Assembly: GCA_913061275.1 (NCBI GenBank)
Contig: CAJXSR010000004.1
Location: forward strand, 62,001-126,000
Length of the DNA stretch: 64,000 bases
Direction: 5' to 3'
Source of the DNA: an uncultured Paracoccaceae bacterium
GTDB lineage: Bacteria; Pseudomonadota; Alphaproteobacteria; Rhodobacterales; Rhodobacteraceae
In this document: piece after piece, positions 1 to 9,300 of the stretch
How the letters are laid out: every line of letters starts with the position of its first letter
How positions within the stretch are numbered: the stretch's first letter is position 1
Made by a program: the position numbers and the translations under genes
The notes under the pieces: model-generated
Databases searched by the model: none
The model's input: only the letters and a program-made list of their open reading frames with translations
What the model was told of the DNA's origin: nothing

Positions 1-362
1 ATGTCAGGGGCACCGATCATCAAAGGCATAAAGTAGTTACCAAAGCCGCCGAATAGGGCAGGGATAACAACAAAGAACATCATTAAGATGCCGTGCCCTG
101 TAATCAGAACATTCCACATATGGCCGTTTGGTGTACAGTTTTCAACGGCGGATGCTACAAGACTAGCACCTTCCATACACATATGCTGAACGCCTGGTTC
201 CATAAGTTCGATGCGCATAAACACAGTAAATGCAACTGATACGAAACCTAATAGGCCTGCTGTAAACAGGTATAGAATGCCAATATCTTTATGATTTGTT
301 GACATAAACCAACGTGTGAAAAAGCCTGGTCTGGCGTGATCGTGTGCGGCTGCATCTGCCAT
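1..362 (-). CDS. ctaD: Cytochrome c oxidase subunit I (aa3 type), N-terminal part, cut by window edge
   Basis: Only the first ~120 codons are in the window; the gene runs off the left edge. The protein is the heme-copper catalytic subunit of the terminal oxidase in the inner membrane, which reduces O2 and pumps protons. Visible are a polar start ([13 protein letters not shown]), the family motif [13 protein letters not shown] entering TM helix 1, and [20 protein letters not shown] of helix 2 containing the heme-ligand region. The start ATG is preceded by AGGAG at good spacing. A short interrupted inverted repeat (about 391-413, arms CGAATCCTAA and TTAGGTTCG) lies in the presumed leader. The fit to the aa3-type CtaD/CoxA family is clear; distinction from other A-type oxidases would need the missing part. 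Confidence 0.93.
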   Translation of the reverse strand, partial: MADAAAHDHARPGFFTRWFMSTNHKDIGILYLFTAGLLGFVSVAFTVFMRIELMEPGVQHMCMEGASLVASAVENCTPNGHMWNVLITGHGILMMFFVVIPALFGGFGNYFMPLMIGAPD

Positions 363-535
363 GTGTCTCTCCTAACACTTATTATTGCTGCGAATCCTAA
401 TAGGTTAGGTTCGTAGTTTCCCAAAAGCGTGATAACGCGTTGCGCTTTGCCAGACAACCACTTCAATCATTGTAATGCAAAAGCGGGGCGGCGTGTCGCA
501 GGGTATTTTGGGTAAATTTTGTACAGACATCGGGT

Positions 536-1531
536 TTATTTCTTGTATTGCGAAAAATTGCGGGTGTTTTTTGATGCGATATATGCGCCTGCCGCGATTG
601 GTTCAAATAATGCATCCGCATCGGATATACCAAAATCGCGAGGATCGATGATAGTTTGGCTAGCTGGGTCGCAAAATATCGGAATAGAATAACGGTCAGC
701 ACCTGATTTGTTTAAAACGCGGTGTTTTGTTGATACCAGCCTATTGTTCGTCCACCGTTCCAATAAGTCGCCAATGTTACATACAAAGCTGCCCTTGATT
801 GGCGGGGCTTCTATCCAGTTACCAGCCAAGTTTTGCACTTGTAGCCCGCCCTGCATATCTTGCAATAACATGGTAAGAACACCAAAATCAGAGTGTGTTG
901 CCGCCCCAAAGCGTTGTTCTTTTTCATCTTGTTGGGTTGATGTCGGGTAATATACCAACTGGCCGCGCGCCAATGGTTTTTCATAGGCCGTATCAAAAAA
1001 ATCAGCTTTTTGCCCCAAGCCCACTGCGAGTGCACTAAGAACCAACCTGCTTAAGGCGACCACTTGGGTGTAATATGTTAACAAATCTGATTTCAGGTCG
1101 GGTGCCACATCTTCAGGCCACTGATTTGGGGCGACCATTGGTAGGCCTGCTACAACATCAGGGTCATTAGCCGCTACATCCCATCCCCAGAAAAATACTT
1201 CTTTTGCATCATGGGTTTTAGCCCCTTCAAGGTTGGTCATGCCTTGTGCCATCCACCCCCGTTGCTGATGATTAACACTGATTGTGGCTTTGTCTGCTTG
1301 TGGTAGCTTGAAAAATGTCCGTGACGCTGCAAAAGCCTTTTCAATAACGGCTCGGTCAATGCAATGATTGGTGATGTAGAAAAAACCTGATTGCTGGGTA
1401 GCTGTCATCATTTCACCCGCGATTAAAGCAAAGCCCTGTGGTGTATGAATATCTGTAAGGTCAATAATTGGGATAGTATCAAAATCTACTGCGATTGCTT
1501 TGGCGTAGTCGGGTTTAGCTTTTCCAGACAT
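536..1531 (-). CDS. 2-oxoglutarate/Fe(II) oxygenase, isopenicillin N synthase-like family
   Basis: A 331-residue cytosolic non-heme iron oxygenase. The N-terminal DIOX_N part starts at about residue 18 (IPIIDLTD). The double-stranded beta-helix carries the iron triad: H213 and D215 in THSDFG, and H270 in STKHR. The 2-oxoglutarate-binding R-x-S is R280/S282 in RYSIP. Length is normal for the family. GGAG stands 7 nt before the ATG. Substrate cannot be read from sequence; relatives include ethylene-forming, gibberellin-type and isopenicillin N synthase enzymes. It stands alone between ctaD and an exported protein gene, so context gives no pathway. Confidence 0.85.
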   Translation of the reverse strand: MSGKAKPDYAKAIAVDFDTIPIIDLTDIHTPQGFALIAGEMMTATQQSGFFYITNHCIDRAVIEKAFAASRTFFKLPQADKATISVNHQQRGWMAQGMTNLEGAKTHDAKEVFFWGWDVAANDPDVVAGLPMVAPNQWPEDVAPDLKSDLLTYYTQVVALSRLVLSALAVGLGQKADFFDTAYEKPLARGQLVYYPTSTQQDEKEQRFGAATHSDFGVLTMLLQDMQGGLQVQNLAGNWIEAPPIKGSFVCNIGDLLERWTNNRLVSTKHRVLNKSGADRYSIPIFCDPASQTIIDPRDFGISDADALFEPIAAGAYIASKNTRNFSQYKK

Positions 1532-1577
1532 GAATTCACTCCATTTACACGTTTATAGGTGAACGCATATTTGGAAT

Positions 1578-2102
1578 TTATATGTCGATGCCTTTTTTAA
1601 GTAAGTCATCAATTAACTTTCGCTGCAAAGGGATACTATCCCCGCCACCAAAAGATAACGCACCACCAGAATAAAGCGTGCCATATGTTTTCGCAATGTT
1701 AACTGTCTGCCCCAGCCCAGAGATGAACTCATTCTTTTCAAGAAATGATAATGGATGAATAAACGTCGCCCATAATTTACCGCGTGCAATAGCATATCGT
1801 GCATCTAAAGTCGTATCAAAGTTCGCCTGTAGCACACGCAAAACCTCGCTTGGTGTCATACCTTCTGCGGCCCTGATCGGCACCAATATACGCATACGAT
1901 CGTTTTTTGTATCGGTAAGAATTAAAGCAGGAACATCCTGAATGTTGATCTGAAACGAAGTTCCGTTTGATTGGGCATTTTCATCCAGACTGCGGATAAT
2001 CTTGCCCATACGTTCTACTGTCATTGGGGGCTCGGCCGTTTGTGCCATAGTGATGTTAGCAGCAAATAAAAGGGCCAATAGACTAAAGGTAATGCGCATC
2101 AT
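1578..2102 (-). CDS. Hypothetical exported protein
   Basis: A 174-residue protein I do not recognise. It begins with a typical Sec signal peptide (M-M-R-I-T-F-S-L-L-A-L-L-F-A-A..., cleavage likely after ITMAQ), so it should be periplasmic. The mature part is mixed alpha/beta without cysteine pairs or obvious catalytic motifs. Segments such as RILVPIRAAEGMTPSEVLRV and a repeated pattern of short hydrophobic strands suggest a small folded domain. Either of two adjacent ATG codons may be the start; no strong ribosome binding site is visible. A long palindrome sits ~215 bp upstream. Confidence 0.6.
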   Translation of the reverse strand: MMRITFSLLALLFAANITMAQTAEPPMTVERMGKIIRSLDENAQSNGTSFQINIQDVPALILTDTKNDRMRILVPIRAAEGMTPSEVLRVLQANFDTTLDARYAIARGKLWATFIHPLSFLEKNEFISGLGQTVNIAKTYGTLYSGGALSFGGGDSIPLQRKLIDDLLKKGIDI

Positions 2103-2314
2103 TATTCAAACTTTCAAAATAGGGTGTCATATCCCGTTACTTTGTCGATGAATAAGTATTAGTACAAGTTGTTGACAGTCATCTGACTTTGAAGTGATGG
2201 GACGTGAACAAGGGCGCTATGCGTGCCGATACGATAATGATTGTCTGTAAGAGACCTCAGCAAAAAACCAACAAAATCAGTTTTGTTAACCATCCTCTGA
2301 AATCGCTGGAGCAA

Positions 2315-2344
2315 TAAAACTAGTAAACTAGTTTACTAGTTTTA
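2315..2344. promoter_or_regulatory. 30-bp perfect palindrome with three ACTAGT-type cores
   Basis: The sequence from 2315 to 2344 equals its own reverse complement. Each half is TAAAACTAGTAAACT, so the hexamer CTAGTT/AACTAG recurs with regular spacing. It lies in the 391-bp space between the exported protein gene (start 2102) and the end of the OpgB-like gene (2494). A-T rich arms and no following T tract argue against an intrinsic terminator. The best reading is an operator for a dimeric or tetrameric repressor. The rest of 2103-2493 shows no ORF with a ribosome binding site. Confidence 0.45.
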
Positions 2345-2493
2345 AAAAATGGCAGAATAGTGAAGTTAATTATACAGTTATGCGTTGATTGTTGTATTTG
2401 TTTTTCTAAAAAAACGCTTCATTCACGCCCTGATAAACCAAGATTTAGGATACATTATCTGTTGCTGAGATCTCTGAAAGTTAGATGACTATT

Positions 2494-4125
2494 TTATTTA
2501 TCCCGCCAAAGATACGCTGCAAGCTTTTGATTGCCTTTGAATGATTTATTAACAGTATCAACACCTAATTCTTCAACTAAGTTTTTGTTTTTGCTGTTTA
2601 ATGATACACCCATATTTGCGCGGCCATCTTTGATCTTATACCCTAAAGTCTCTAATATTGTTGGATAGATATCAAATGGTGCTATTTGGCGGCTGACTTT
2701 TTTAGGCGCCCCATCTTCTAGGATCATAAACAGGTTTCGTCTATCTGCCCCAACTTTGTCAAGATATGAGATGACTGAATTGAAAAATGCCAAGTGATCG
2801 TTCAGGACGATTACAATAGTATCGTCCCCAACATCACTTTCTTTAATGTGATTTATCAATTTGTGAACCAGCTCGCCTGTACATTGAATGGCGCGTGGTA
2901 TTTGGCTTGTCGAATTTGGATCTGGTGCACAATCATTGTCCAAGAATGCATCGGGGCCATGGGTTGATATGCTTAATATACTTTGCACAAATGGCGCGCC
3001 TGAAGAGGCTAGTGTATCAAATTCTTTTGTCGCATTTTCAAATAAAATCCCATCATTCAACCCCCAGACATTTGTGCGGCCTTGCTTTTCCGCGTCACTC
3101 AGGCTTGCAATGTCAAAAAGCCGAGAATAACCATGTTCCCGTAAAAAACTGCGTTTAGAGAATTTATCCAATGAGGCGCCGTTCATATAGGAAAGTGTAT
3201 ACCCATCCTTAGAAAGTTGATCCCCAAGACAATGAACAGACGGTAAGAAGCCCTTCATAGAGGCCTCTAACCCATTTCTAAAAAAGACAGTTTCTAAACC
3301 GTTTGGTAATAGTGGAATACCGCATTGTGTGGAAACTACACCTGCGATTGTATAACCTGTACCAGTTGTTTGCACGAAATTGGTTAACTCTAACGATTTG
3401 TCTGCAAGCTTTTGGATGGGGGAAAAATAAGGTTTAAACTCAGCGATTTGCCCATAACTACGTTCAACGCTTTCAAGATAGACGATGACTATATTCTTTT
3501 GTTTGGATGGCTTTTGTAAAATCTCAGGCGCATACATACGGTCTTTTATAACAAAATCACGATGTTCTGCAGTGGGCAGCAGGGTGGTGCGGATGTATTG
3601 CGTCAAGGGCGATATTGCGAGCAATCCAATACTAAAAATGACAAGTATCTTTTCGAAATGTTTTTTGTAGTGTGTTATAATAAACGATGACGCAACAATA
3701 GCTAAGATAAGAAGTGACCAAGTTTTTATGGGCTTCGTGAAGCCATCAATGCCTATTGTCAGCATATCATCTACTTGATTGTCACGTAGGAAAACCAAAA
3801 TTGGTTCAATGTCATTATTACCAAATAAGACTTTTGTCATCACAAAAGGTATTGATATGATTAGCGCCACAATCCAGAATGCTTTAGTCCAAAACTTGGG
3901 TTTTGTACCAGCTTTACGGTTTGGCAGAAGAATTACTGTTAAATACCCCAGCCCGCCGAGTGCGGTTATAACCATCCCGATTGTGTTGTAGTCACCTAAC
4001 AGAAAGATAGGGCTTGCACCATTATCAGTTGAATAAGGTGTTAAATGGATGCCAAATATTAACATACAGCAAAAAAATAAAATCGCTGCAATCATTACCC
4101 CGAATTTTGTTAACAAACTCTGCAT
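2494..4125 (-). CDS. Sulfatase-fold phosphoglycerol transferase, OpgB/MdoB-like
   Basis: A 543-residue inner-membrane enzyme of the alkaline phosphatase superfamily. The N-terminal ~190 residues hold about five membrane helices. The catalytic domain follows, facing the periplasm. Motifs seen in order: IVYLESVERSYG (metal-binding Glu), TGTGYTIAGVVSTQCGIPL around the nucleophile Thr, NDGILFENA, ISTHGPDAF, and VLNDHLAF carrying the Asp-His metal pair. The T-G-x-G-x-T-I-A-G...Q-C-G-I-P-L block matches OpgB (phosphoglycerol transfer to periplasmic glucans) better than LtaS or EptA. AGGTGG precedes the start. No glucan synthase gene is nearby, so the acceptor is inferred only from family. Confidence 0.8.
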   Translation of the reverse strand: MQSLLTKFGVMIAAILFFCCMLIFGIHLTPYSTDNGASPIFLLGDYNTIGMVITALGGLGYLTVILLPNRKAGTKPKFWTKAFWIVALIISIPFVMTKVLFGNNDIEPILVFLRDNQVDDMLTIGIDGFTKPIKTWSLLILAIVASSFIITHYKKHFEKILVIFSIGLLAISPLTQYIRTTLLPTAEHRDFVIKDRMYAPEILQKPSKQKNIVIVYLESVERSYGQIAEFKPYFSPIQKLADKSLELTNFVQTTGTGYTIAGVVSTQCGIPLLPNGLETVFFRNGLEASMKGFLPSVHCLGDQLSKDGYTLSYMNGASLDKFSKRSFLREHGYSRLFDIASLSDAEKQGRTNVWGLNDGILFENATKEFDTLASSGAPFVQSILSISTHGPDAFLDNDCAPDPNSTSQIPRAIQCTGELVHKLINHIKESDVGDDTIVIVLNDHLAFFNSVISYLDKVGADRRNLFMILEDGAPKKVSRQIAPFDIYPTILETLGYKIKDGRANMGVSLNSKNKNLVEELGVDTVNKSFKGNQKLAAYLWRDK

Positions 4126-4194
4126 ATCCCACCTGTGTTTTATGTTTTCACACAGCTATAGGGAAAAATTTGGGCTATAATGTGGCATTTACAC

Positions 4195-4848
4195 TTAATC
4201 AGCGTTGAAAACCTGCGCAAAGCATTTCTGTAACGCGCAATCTACATCCGTCATGGATACAGGTAACCCTAGATCAACTAGGCTGGTGACCCCATGTTCC
4301 TGAATGCCGCACGGAACAATGCCATTATAATGTTCCAGATCAGGTTCCACATTGATGCTGATCCCGTGAAAACTAACCCACTTGCGCAATCGTACACCAA
4401 TAGCGGCAATCTTATCTTCGCGTGGCGTCCCAAGGGCGGTTAGGGGTTTGTCTTTACGCACAACCCAAACACCAACACGGCCCGCACGGCGTTCGCCCTT
4501 AACGCCAAATTCTGCCAGCGTTAAAATCACCCAATCTTCTAGGTTTTGCACGAACTTGCGCACGTCTTTACCACGCAAGTTCAAATCCAACATTGCGTAG
4601 GCAATCCGCTGGCCTGGCCCATGGTAAGTATATTGCCCGCCACGTTGGCTTTTATAGACAGGGAAGCGATCTGGGTCGACTAGATCAGCAATATCGGCAC
4701 TGGTACCAGCGGTGTAAAGGGAAGGGTGTTCTAATAACCAAATTTGTTCAGTCTTAGTGCCAGAAATCATGCCCGCGACATGGGTATCCATATACGCTAT
4801 TGCATCTTCATAAGGCGTTAAGCCGTCGCTGGTTGTCCAATCTTGCAT
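4195..4848 (-). CDS. lipB: Octanoyl-[ACP]:protein N-octanoyltransferase
   Basis: Cytosolic enzyme that moves octanoate from acyl carrier protein to lipoyl domains, the first step of lipoate cofactor assembly. Family hallmarks: [20 protein letters not shown], the catalytic Lys in [21 protein letters not shown], and the catalytic Cys in NGIVPCGI. I chose the internal ATG at [14 protein letters not shown] (217 residues), which matches the usual family start. An in-frame GTG ten codons upstream (4878) is possible. The upstream gene ends ~40 bp before, so the two may be co-transcribed. Confidence 0.93.
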   Translation of the reverse strand: MQDWTTSDGLTPYEDAIAYMDTHVAGMISGTKTEQIWLLEHPSLYTAGTSADIADLVDPDRFPVYKSQRGGQYTYHGPGQRIAYAMLDLNLRGKDVRKFVQNLEDWVILTLAEFGVKGERRAGRVGVWVVRKDKPLTALGTPREDKIAAIGVRLRKWVSFHGISINVEPDLEHYNGIVPCGIQEHGVTSLVDLGLPVSMTDVDCALQKCFAQVFNAD

Positions 4849-4887
4849 AAGATGTGTTTCCCAAATTAACGCAGGCACGTCCAGAGA

Positions 4888-5484
4888 TTAAACTGTGGAT
4901 GTTTCATAATACTCAGACGATGGAATAAACCGCGCCATTTTACCTGCTAATGCCCATTGCTTTTCAGTTTCACGGTTGCCGATCATAACGATGGCATCAC
5001 TTGGCAATTTTAACGGGTCAAGGGCTGCACGCACGGCAAGGCGTGCGTCAGGCCATGTTGCCTCTGGCTTTGGTTCAGGGGAAGATGATTGAAACTTAAC
5101 CCCAGAAATTTGTTGCAGCTCCATTTGAAACGCATCCGCTTTTTCACCAGAGGGTGAGAAGGCCACAAGGTTGCATTTTTCTATGGTATGTAATTTTGTT
5201 TGCACAAACTCAGGCATCTCAAGCCTTTTGCGTAATTTAAGGTGTAGACCATCTACGGTAAATAAAAATCCCACTATATCGCGCCCGGTTCCCAACATAA
5301 TGGAGGCATATTGTGGATAGGCCAAACCCAACTGGCGCGCACTTTTTATGCGCATCCGCACAATTTCTATGGGAATGGTTTTGCCCAGCACATTTTTACG
5401 GGCAAGTTTCCAACAATGTTGCTGCCAACCTAACCCCGTTTTCATCTGGGGGCCGTTATTGTGGCCTATGCTAATTTTTGACAT
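4888..5484 (-). CDS. Conserved hypothetical protein with IGHNNGP N-terminus
   Basis: A 198-residue soluble protein. The N-terminal S-I-G-H-N-N-G-P motif recurs at the start of many alphaproteobacterial proteins of unknown function. A basic central region (KLARKNVLGKTIPIEIVRMR) may bind nucleic acid or a phosphate ligand, but no known domain was identified. The ATG at 5484 is preceded by AGGAG at 7-nt spacing, which decides this start over an in-frame ATG 14 codons upstream. It precedes lipB on the same strand. Confidence 0.65.
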   Translation of the reverse strand: MSKISIGHNNGPQMKTGLGWQQHCWKLARKNVLGKTIPIEIVRMRIKSARQLGLAYPQYASIMLGTGRDIVGFLFTVDGLHLKLRKRLEMPEFVQTKLHTIEKCNLVAFSPSGEKADAFQMELQQISGVKFQSSSPEPKPEATWPDARLAVRAALDPLKLPSDAIVMIGNRETEKQWALAGKMARFIPSSEYYETSTV

Positions 5485-5526
5485 GCTTATCTCCTGCCAA
5501 CCGCCCACATATTCGCCTGTTTTCAC

Positions 5527-5542
5527 GCCTCTGTACAGAGGC
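5527..5542. promoter_or_regulatory. 16-bp perfect palindrome upstream of the IGHNNGP gene
   Basis: GCCTCTGTACAGAGGC is self-complementary and lies ~43 bp upstream of the start at 5484. Read on the plus strand it is followed by AGTTTTTA, so a weak terminator is the alternative. No plus-strand gene ends there, which favours an operator. Confidence 0.35.
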
Positions 5543-5654
5543 AGTTTTTAACTGAGAAATCAGGGTAGGGGGCGGTGTTGATTCTCGGGCAGAGGATCGA
5601 AAACCACTTCACAACCCCCCATCGCTTCGCTATATGGCACCTTACCTTAAATAT

Positions 5655-5740
5655 GCGGCTGTGGCGGAATGGTAGACGCGCAGCGTTGAGGTCGCTGTGG
5701 GGTAACACCCGTGAAAGTTCGAGTCTTTTCAGCCGCACCA
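5655..5740 (+). tRNA. tRNA-Leu, anticodon GAG
   Basis: Class II tRNA of 86 nt with encoded CCA. The acceptor arms GCGGCTG and CAGCCGC pair fully, discriminator A at 5737. The anticodon stem CAGCG/CGCTG encloses the loop TTGAGGT, giving GAG (reads CUC and CUU). A long variable arm (GTGGGGTAACACCC) and the T arm with GTTCGAGTC fit tRNA-Leu. It is followed by AGGCCTTT/AAAGGCCT, a hairpin (5743-5765) without a T tract. Confidence 0.95.
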
Positions 5741-6195
5741 AAAGGCCTTTCTTTAGAAAAGGCCTAACAGTCCTAGATTGATCCGATCATATGCACCAGG
5801 GATTCTTCTGGAACAGAAGGATCAGCAAGTTTTCCGAAAGAATGAAGAGCGGCAGGTGTTTCAAGCAAACACCGAGAGCTTTCGATGTTCTGCGTATTAT
5901 CGATTTTACCTAAATGCTGATATATTGCTTTCGAATATTAAATTTTATAATACTTCAATATGTACAGTTTTGTCATGCGTTTGGATTGCGATAACGATTT
6001 TTAATATATAAAAATCAAACTGTTAATAGATATAAATAACTTAGAAACTTATAGATACTAGACGTAACGCGTGTATACTTTTATATACAAAGTCTAAAAA
6101 CTGTCCCGAACTGGTCACATTTAAGTCAAACTTTATCAGTTTAAAGGGCAGGCCAGTACGGCAATATAACGTGTTTTGTAAAATGTGAGTTTAGT
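5741..6195. other. Gene-poor AT-rich spacer
   Basis: 455 bp downstream of tRNA-Leu. It holds the hairpin just after the tRNA, a GATTTTTA...TAAAAATC inverted repeat (5996-6016), and no ORF with a convincing ribosome binding site. A 77-codon plus-strand frame at 5778-6011 looks fortuitous. Confidence 0.5.
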
Positions 6196-6288
6196 ATGTT
6201 CATTGCGACTGTTTTTGCACTAGGAATTGTTTTAGGTTTGATTGTTGGTTTCGTCAGCTTCACACTTATTTATGCATTCTTAGGGTAA
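6196..6288 (+). CDS. Candidate 30-residue single-pass membrane peptide
   Basis: ATG at 6196 opens a 30-codon frame ending at TAA 6286-6288. The peptide is almost entirely one membrane helix: MFIATVFALGIVLGLIVGFV followed by S-F-T-L-I-Y-A-F-L-G. The G-x-x-x-G spacing (GIVLG, GLIVG) suits helix packing. A GTGAG element 8 nt upstream is only a weak ribosome binding site. It is convergent with the exoprotein gene that ends at 6305. A chance hydrophobic ORF cannot be excluded; conservation in related genomes would decide. Confidence 0.35.
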   Translation: MFIATVFALGIVLGLIVGFVSFTLIYAFLG

Positions 6289-6304
6289 ACACCCAAATCC
6301 GCCT

Positions 6305-9300
6305 TTAGTTTAGGTAAAGTAATTTACCTTCATGCGCTTTTAAACAAGTGCGTGCGGTTTGGCCGTAGATGTTTGGTGTTGCGCGTAATTCCGGGAAGAT
6401 GTTAAAAATTTCTTCGCGGGATTTTTCCCCGATTTCTGCCAATGTATAATCACCCGGATGATAACTTTCGCTTGCAGCACCTTCTGCATATATAATTTCA
6501 TGGCGGTCAAACAGGATGTGGAAATATTCAACAAATCCGTCTACCACTTGATAAACGCCGTCATTGCCCAACAGATGTTTGGCTGGCACCAAAACTTCGG
6601 ATTGGCCAAACATCAGTTCTGCCTGCATACCCGTAAACAACATACGGTGTTGGGGTGAAACAATCAGATCGCGCGTGTTCTTGACCACACCTTGTTGAAA
6701 AACAATCGGGGCGGTTTCCGCTGTTATGGGTATTTTACGTGACCCAATCCAGCGGATTTCTTTAAGCCCGTTATCACGTGTAATGACTTTGTCACCAATC
6801 TTTAAAGTTTGGATTGGTAAGTCGCCACGGTTTGTCATGATGTTTGTGCCATAAGCAAAGCAGATAAAGATGTTCTCAATTTCTGAGAATGTCAGGATCG
6901 TACCATCTTTTAATGTAGCCGTGCCTGCTTCATTGTCACCACCGCCATATACGATGTCAGTCGGGGCAAAAATACGCCCTTGTAGGTTCAAGGTATCCCC
7001 AAGTGTTTCACCACCTTCGCCACCCGTTACCGTAATACTAGTGGGCGCACCTATTAATGAGTCGACGCTGAATAAATCGTCACCATCGCCGCCTGAGGCA
7101 GTATCCCCAACGCTGAAAATTAATGTGTCATCACCTGCACCCGCGAAAAGCGTATCGGCCCCGGTGCCACCACTTAATGTGTCATCCCCAGAGCCAGTAA
7201 TAATTGTGTCATCACCAGCACCTGCATAAATTGTGGCCCCTGCGGTGTCTAATGCGGCTGAAAAATCATCATCACTGGCGGTCAGGTCAAACCGTTCAAT
7301 CCCTGTGAATGTGGCTGTATCAGAGCCATCCGTGAATATACCTGTCTGATCGGCATTATAAGTAACACTGACCCCTGATGATAGGAATGTGGCATCTATT
7401 GTATCTTCGTCAAGACCGCCCGTAGAGGTGCCTTCACCGCCTGCGATAGTGTCGTTGTCAAACCCGTCATTCAGGATGATTAAATCTGCGTCATCGCCAC
7501 CATCTATCGTATCAGCACCAGTGCCGCCTTCAATCGTGTCCTGGCCTGCACCACCTGTTAGGGTATCGGCCAGATTTGTGCCCAGAATACTGTCACTACC
7601 AGCCCCTGCATCAACACTTATCGCAGATGATAAAGAGGCTGTGGCGTCGAAGGTATCGTCATTATCTGATAATATATATGCTTCAATACCCGTATACGCA
7701 GCCGTATCGCCACCACTGACCGCCGTTCCTATTTCATCAGTAGTAAGCGTTACATTTACAGAAGTTGTCAGGTTAGACGTATCTAATGTATCAAAATCCG
7801 TACCTGTTGAGATTAGCTCGCCACCGGAAATGATATCGTCACCAAATCCATCGGATAAGACAATCGTATCGGCGTCATCGCCGCCATCGACTGTGTCAAT
7901 ACCTGCGCCGCCATCTATTGTGTCTTGGCCAGCACCCCCCAACAGGCTATCTGCGGTCGCTGTGCCCGTAATACTATCATCGCCGTCACCAGCGTTAACA
8001 GATGTGCCGGTGGTTGCAGCTGCTGAGCCATCAAACGTATCAGCTTGAGATGATAGAACAAATTTTTCAATTCCATCGAATGTAGCGGTATCCGCACCCA
8101 ATGTGGCGGTACCTGCTTCGTCGCCAGTTAATGTAATATCGACGCCCAATGAAAGTGCCGAGGCATCCAGTGTGTCACTGTCTGCGCCACCCGATGTAGT
8201 ACCCTCGCCACCTGTTATTGTATCGTTGCCAAAATTATCCGTCAGTAATATGGCATCGGCGTCATCACCTGTGCTGATTGTATCCGCACCGGTGCCGCCA
8301 TCGATGAAATCCTGACCTTCATCACCTGTCAGGCTGTCATCTGCATCGGTACCTATTAGGCTGTCGATGCCCAAACCACCAATTACAGTAGCGCCAGATG
8401 TAGAGGCAAGTTGGCCGTCAAACGCATCACCACCATCTGTCAGGATAAAACTTTCAATACCAGAAAATGTTGCGACATCAACGCCGTCGTTGATATTGCC
8501 TGTTTCATCCGCTGATAAAATAACGTTCACAGCAAGGGGCAGGGCAGAGACATCTAATGTGTCATTATCAATCCCACCTAATGTGGTGCCTTCACCACCA
8601 AATATCACATCTGCTTCATAGCCATCGGTTAAGATGATCGTATCGGCATCGTCGCCTGCATCTATTGTGTCAATTCCAGCGCCACCATCTATGGTGTCTT
8701 GACCCGTGCCACCAAGAATGCTGTCATCAAAATCGGTACCTGATATACTATCACTACCCGCACCGGCATCAACAGATACACCCAATGTGGTAGCCGCTGT
8801 TGCGTCAAACGTATCGTCTTGCGCGGATAATACAAAATTCTCAACGTCAGTAAAAGTTGCGGTATTGGCACCAGAGGTTGCAGCACCTGCTTCATCACCC
8901 GAAAGCAGGATAGATATGGCATCTGTCAGTGTGCTTGCATCAAGCGTATCTTCATCAGTCCCACCGCTGCCTGCGTCAATACTGTCAGTTCCGTACCCGT
9001 CGGATAAATGAATTGTATCTTGATCGTCACCGGCAAAGATCTGGTCATCGCCGCCACCTGCATCTATTGTGTCACTGCCTGTACCTGCATCAATAAGATC
9101 AGCAGCACTACCGCCAATGATCGTATCTGCACCAGCACCAGAAAACAGTGTCATCGATGCGGAACTGGCAGAGCCGTCTACCGTGTCATCCTGACCAGAT
9201 AAATTAAACCCTTCAACGCCTTGGAATACGGCACTGGCGCCGCCGTTTGTTATTGTACCAGCTTCATCACCGCTGAATGTCAGGTCAACGGCATTGGTGG

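Noticed and set aside
5743-5765. Hairpin after tRNA-Leu as an intrinsic terminator
   Set aside because: No T tract on the plus strand; kept only as a hairpin.
5778-6011. 77-codon plus-strand frame after tRNA-Leu
   Set aside because: No ribosome binding site; starts just after the tRNA hairpin; composition like non-coding AT-rich DNA.
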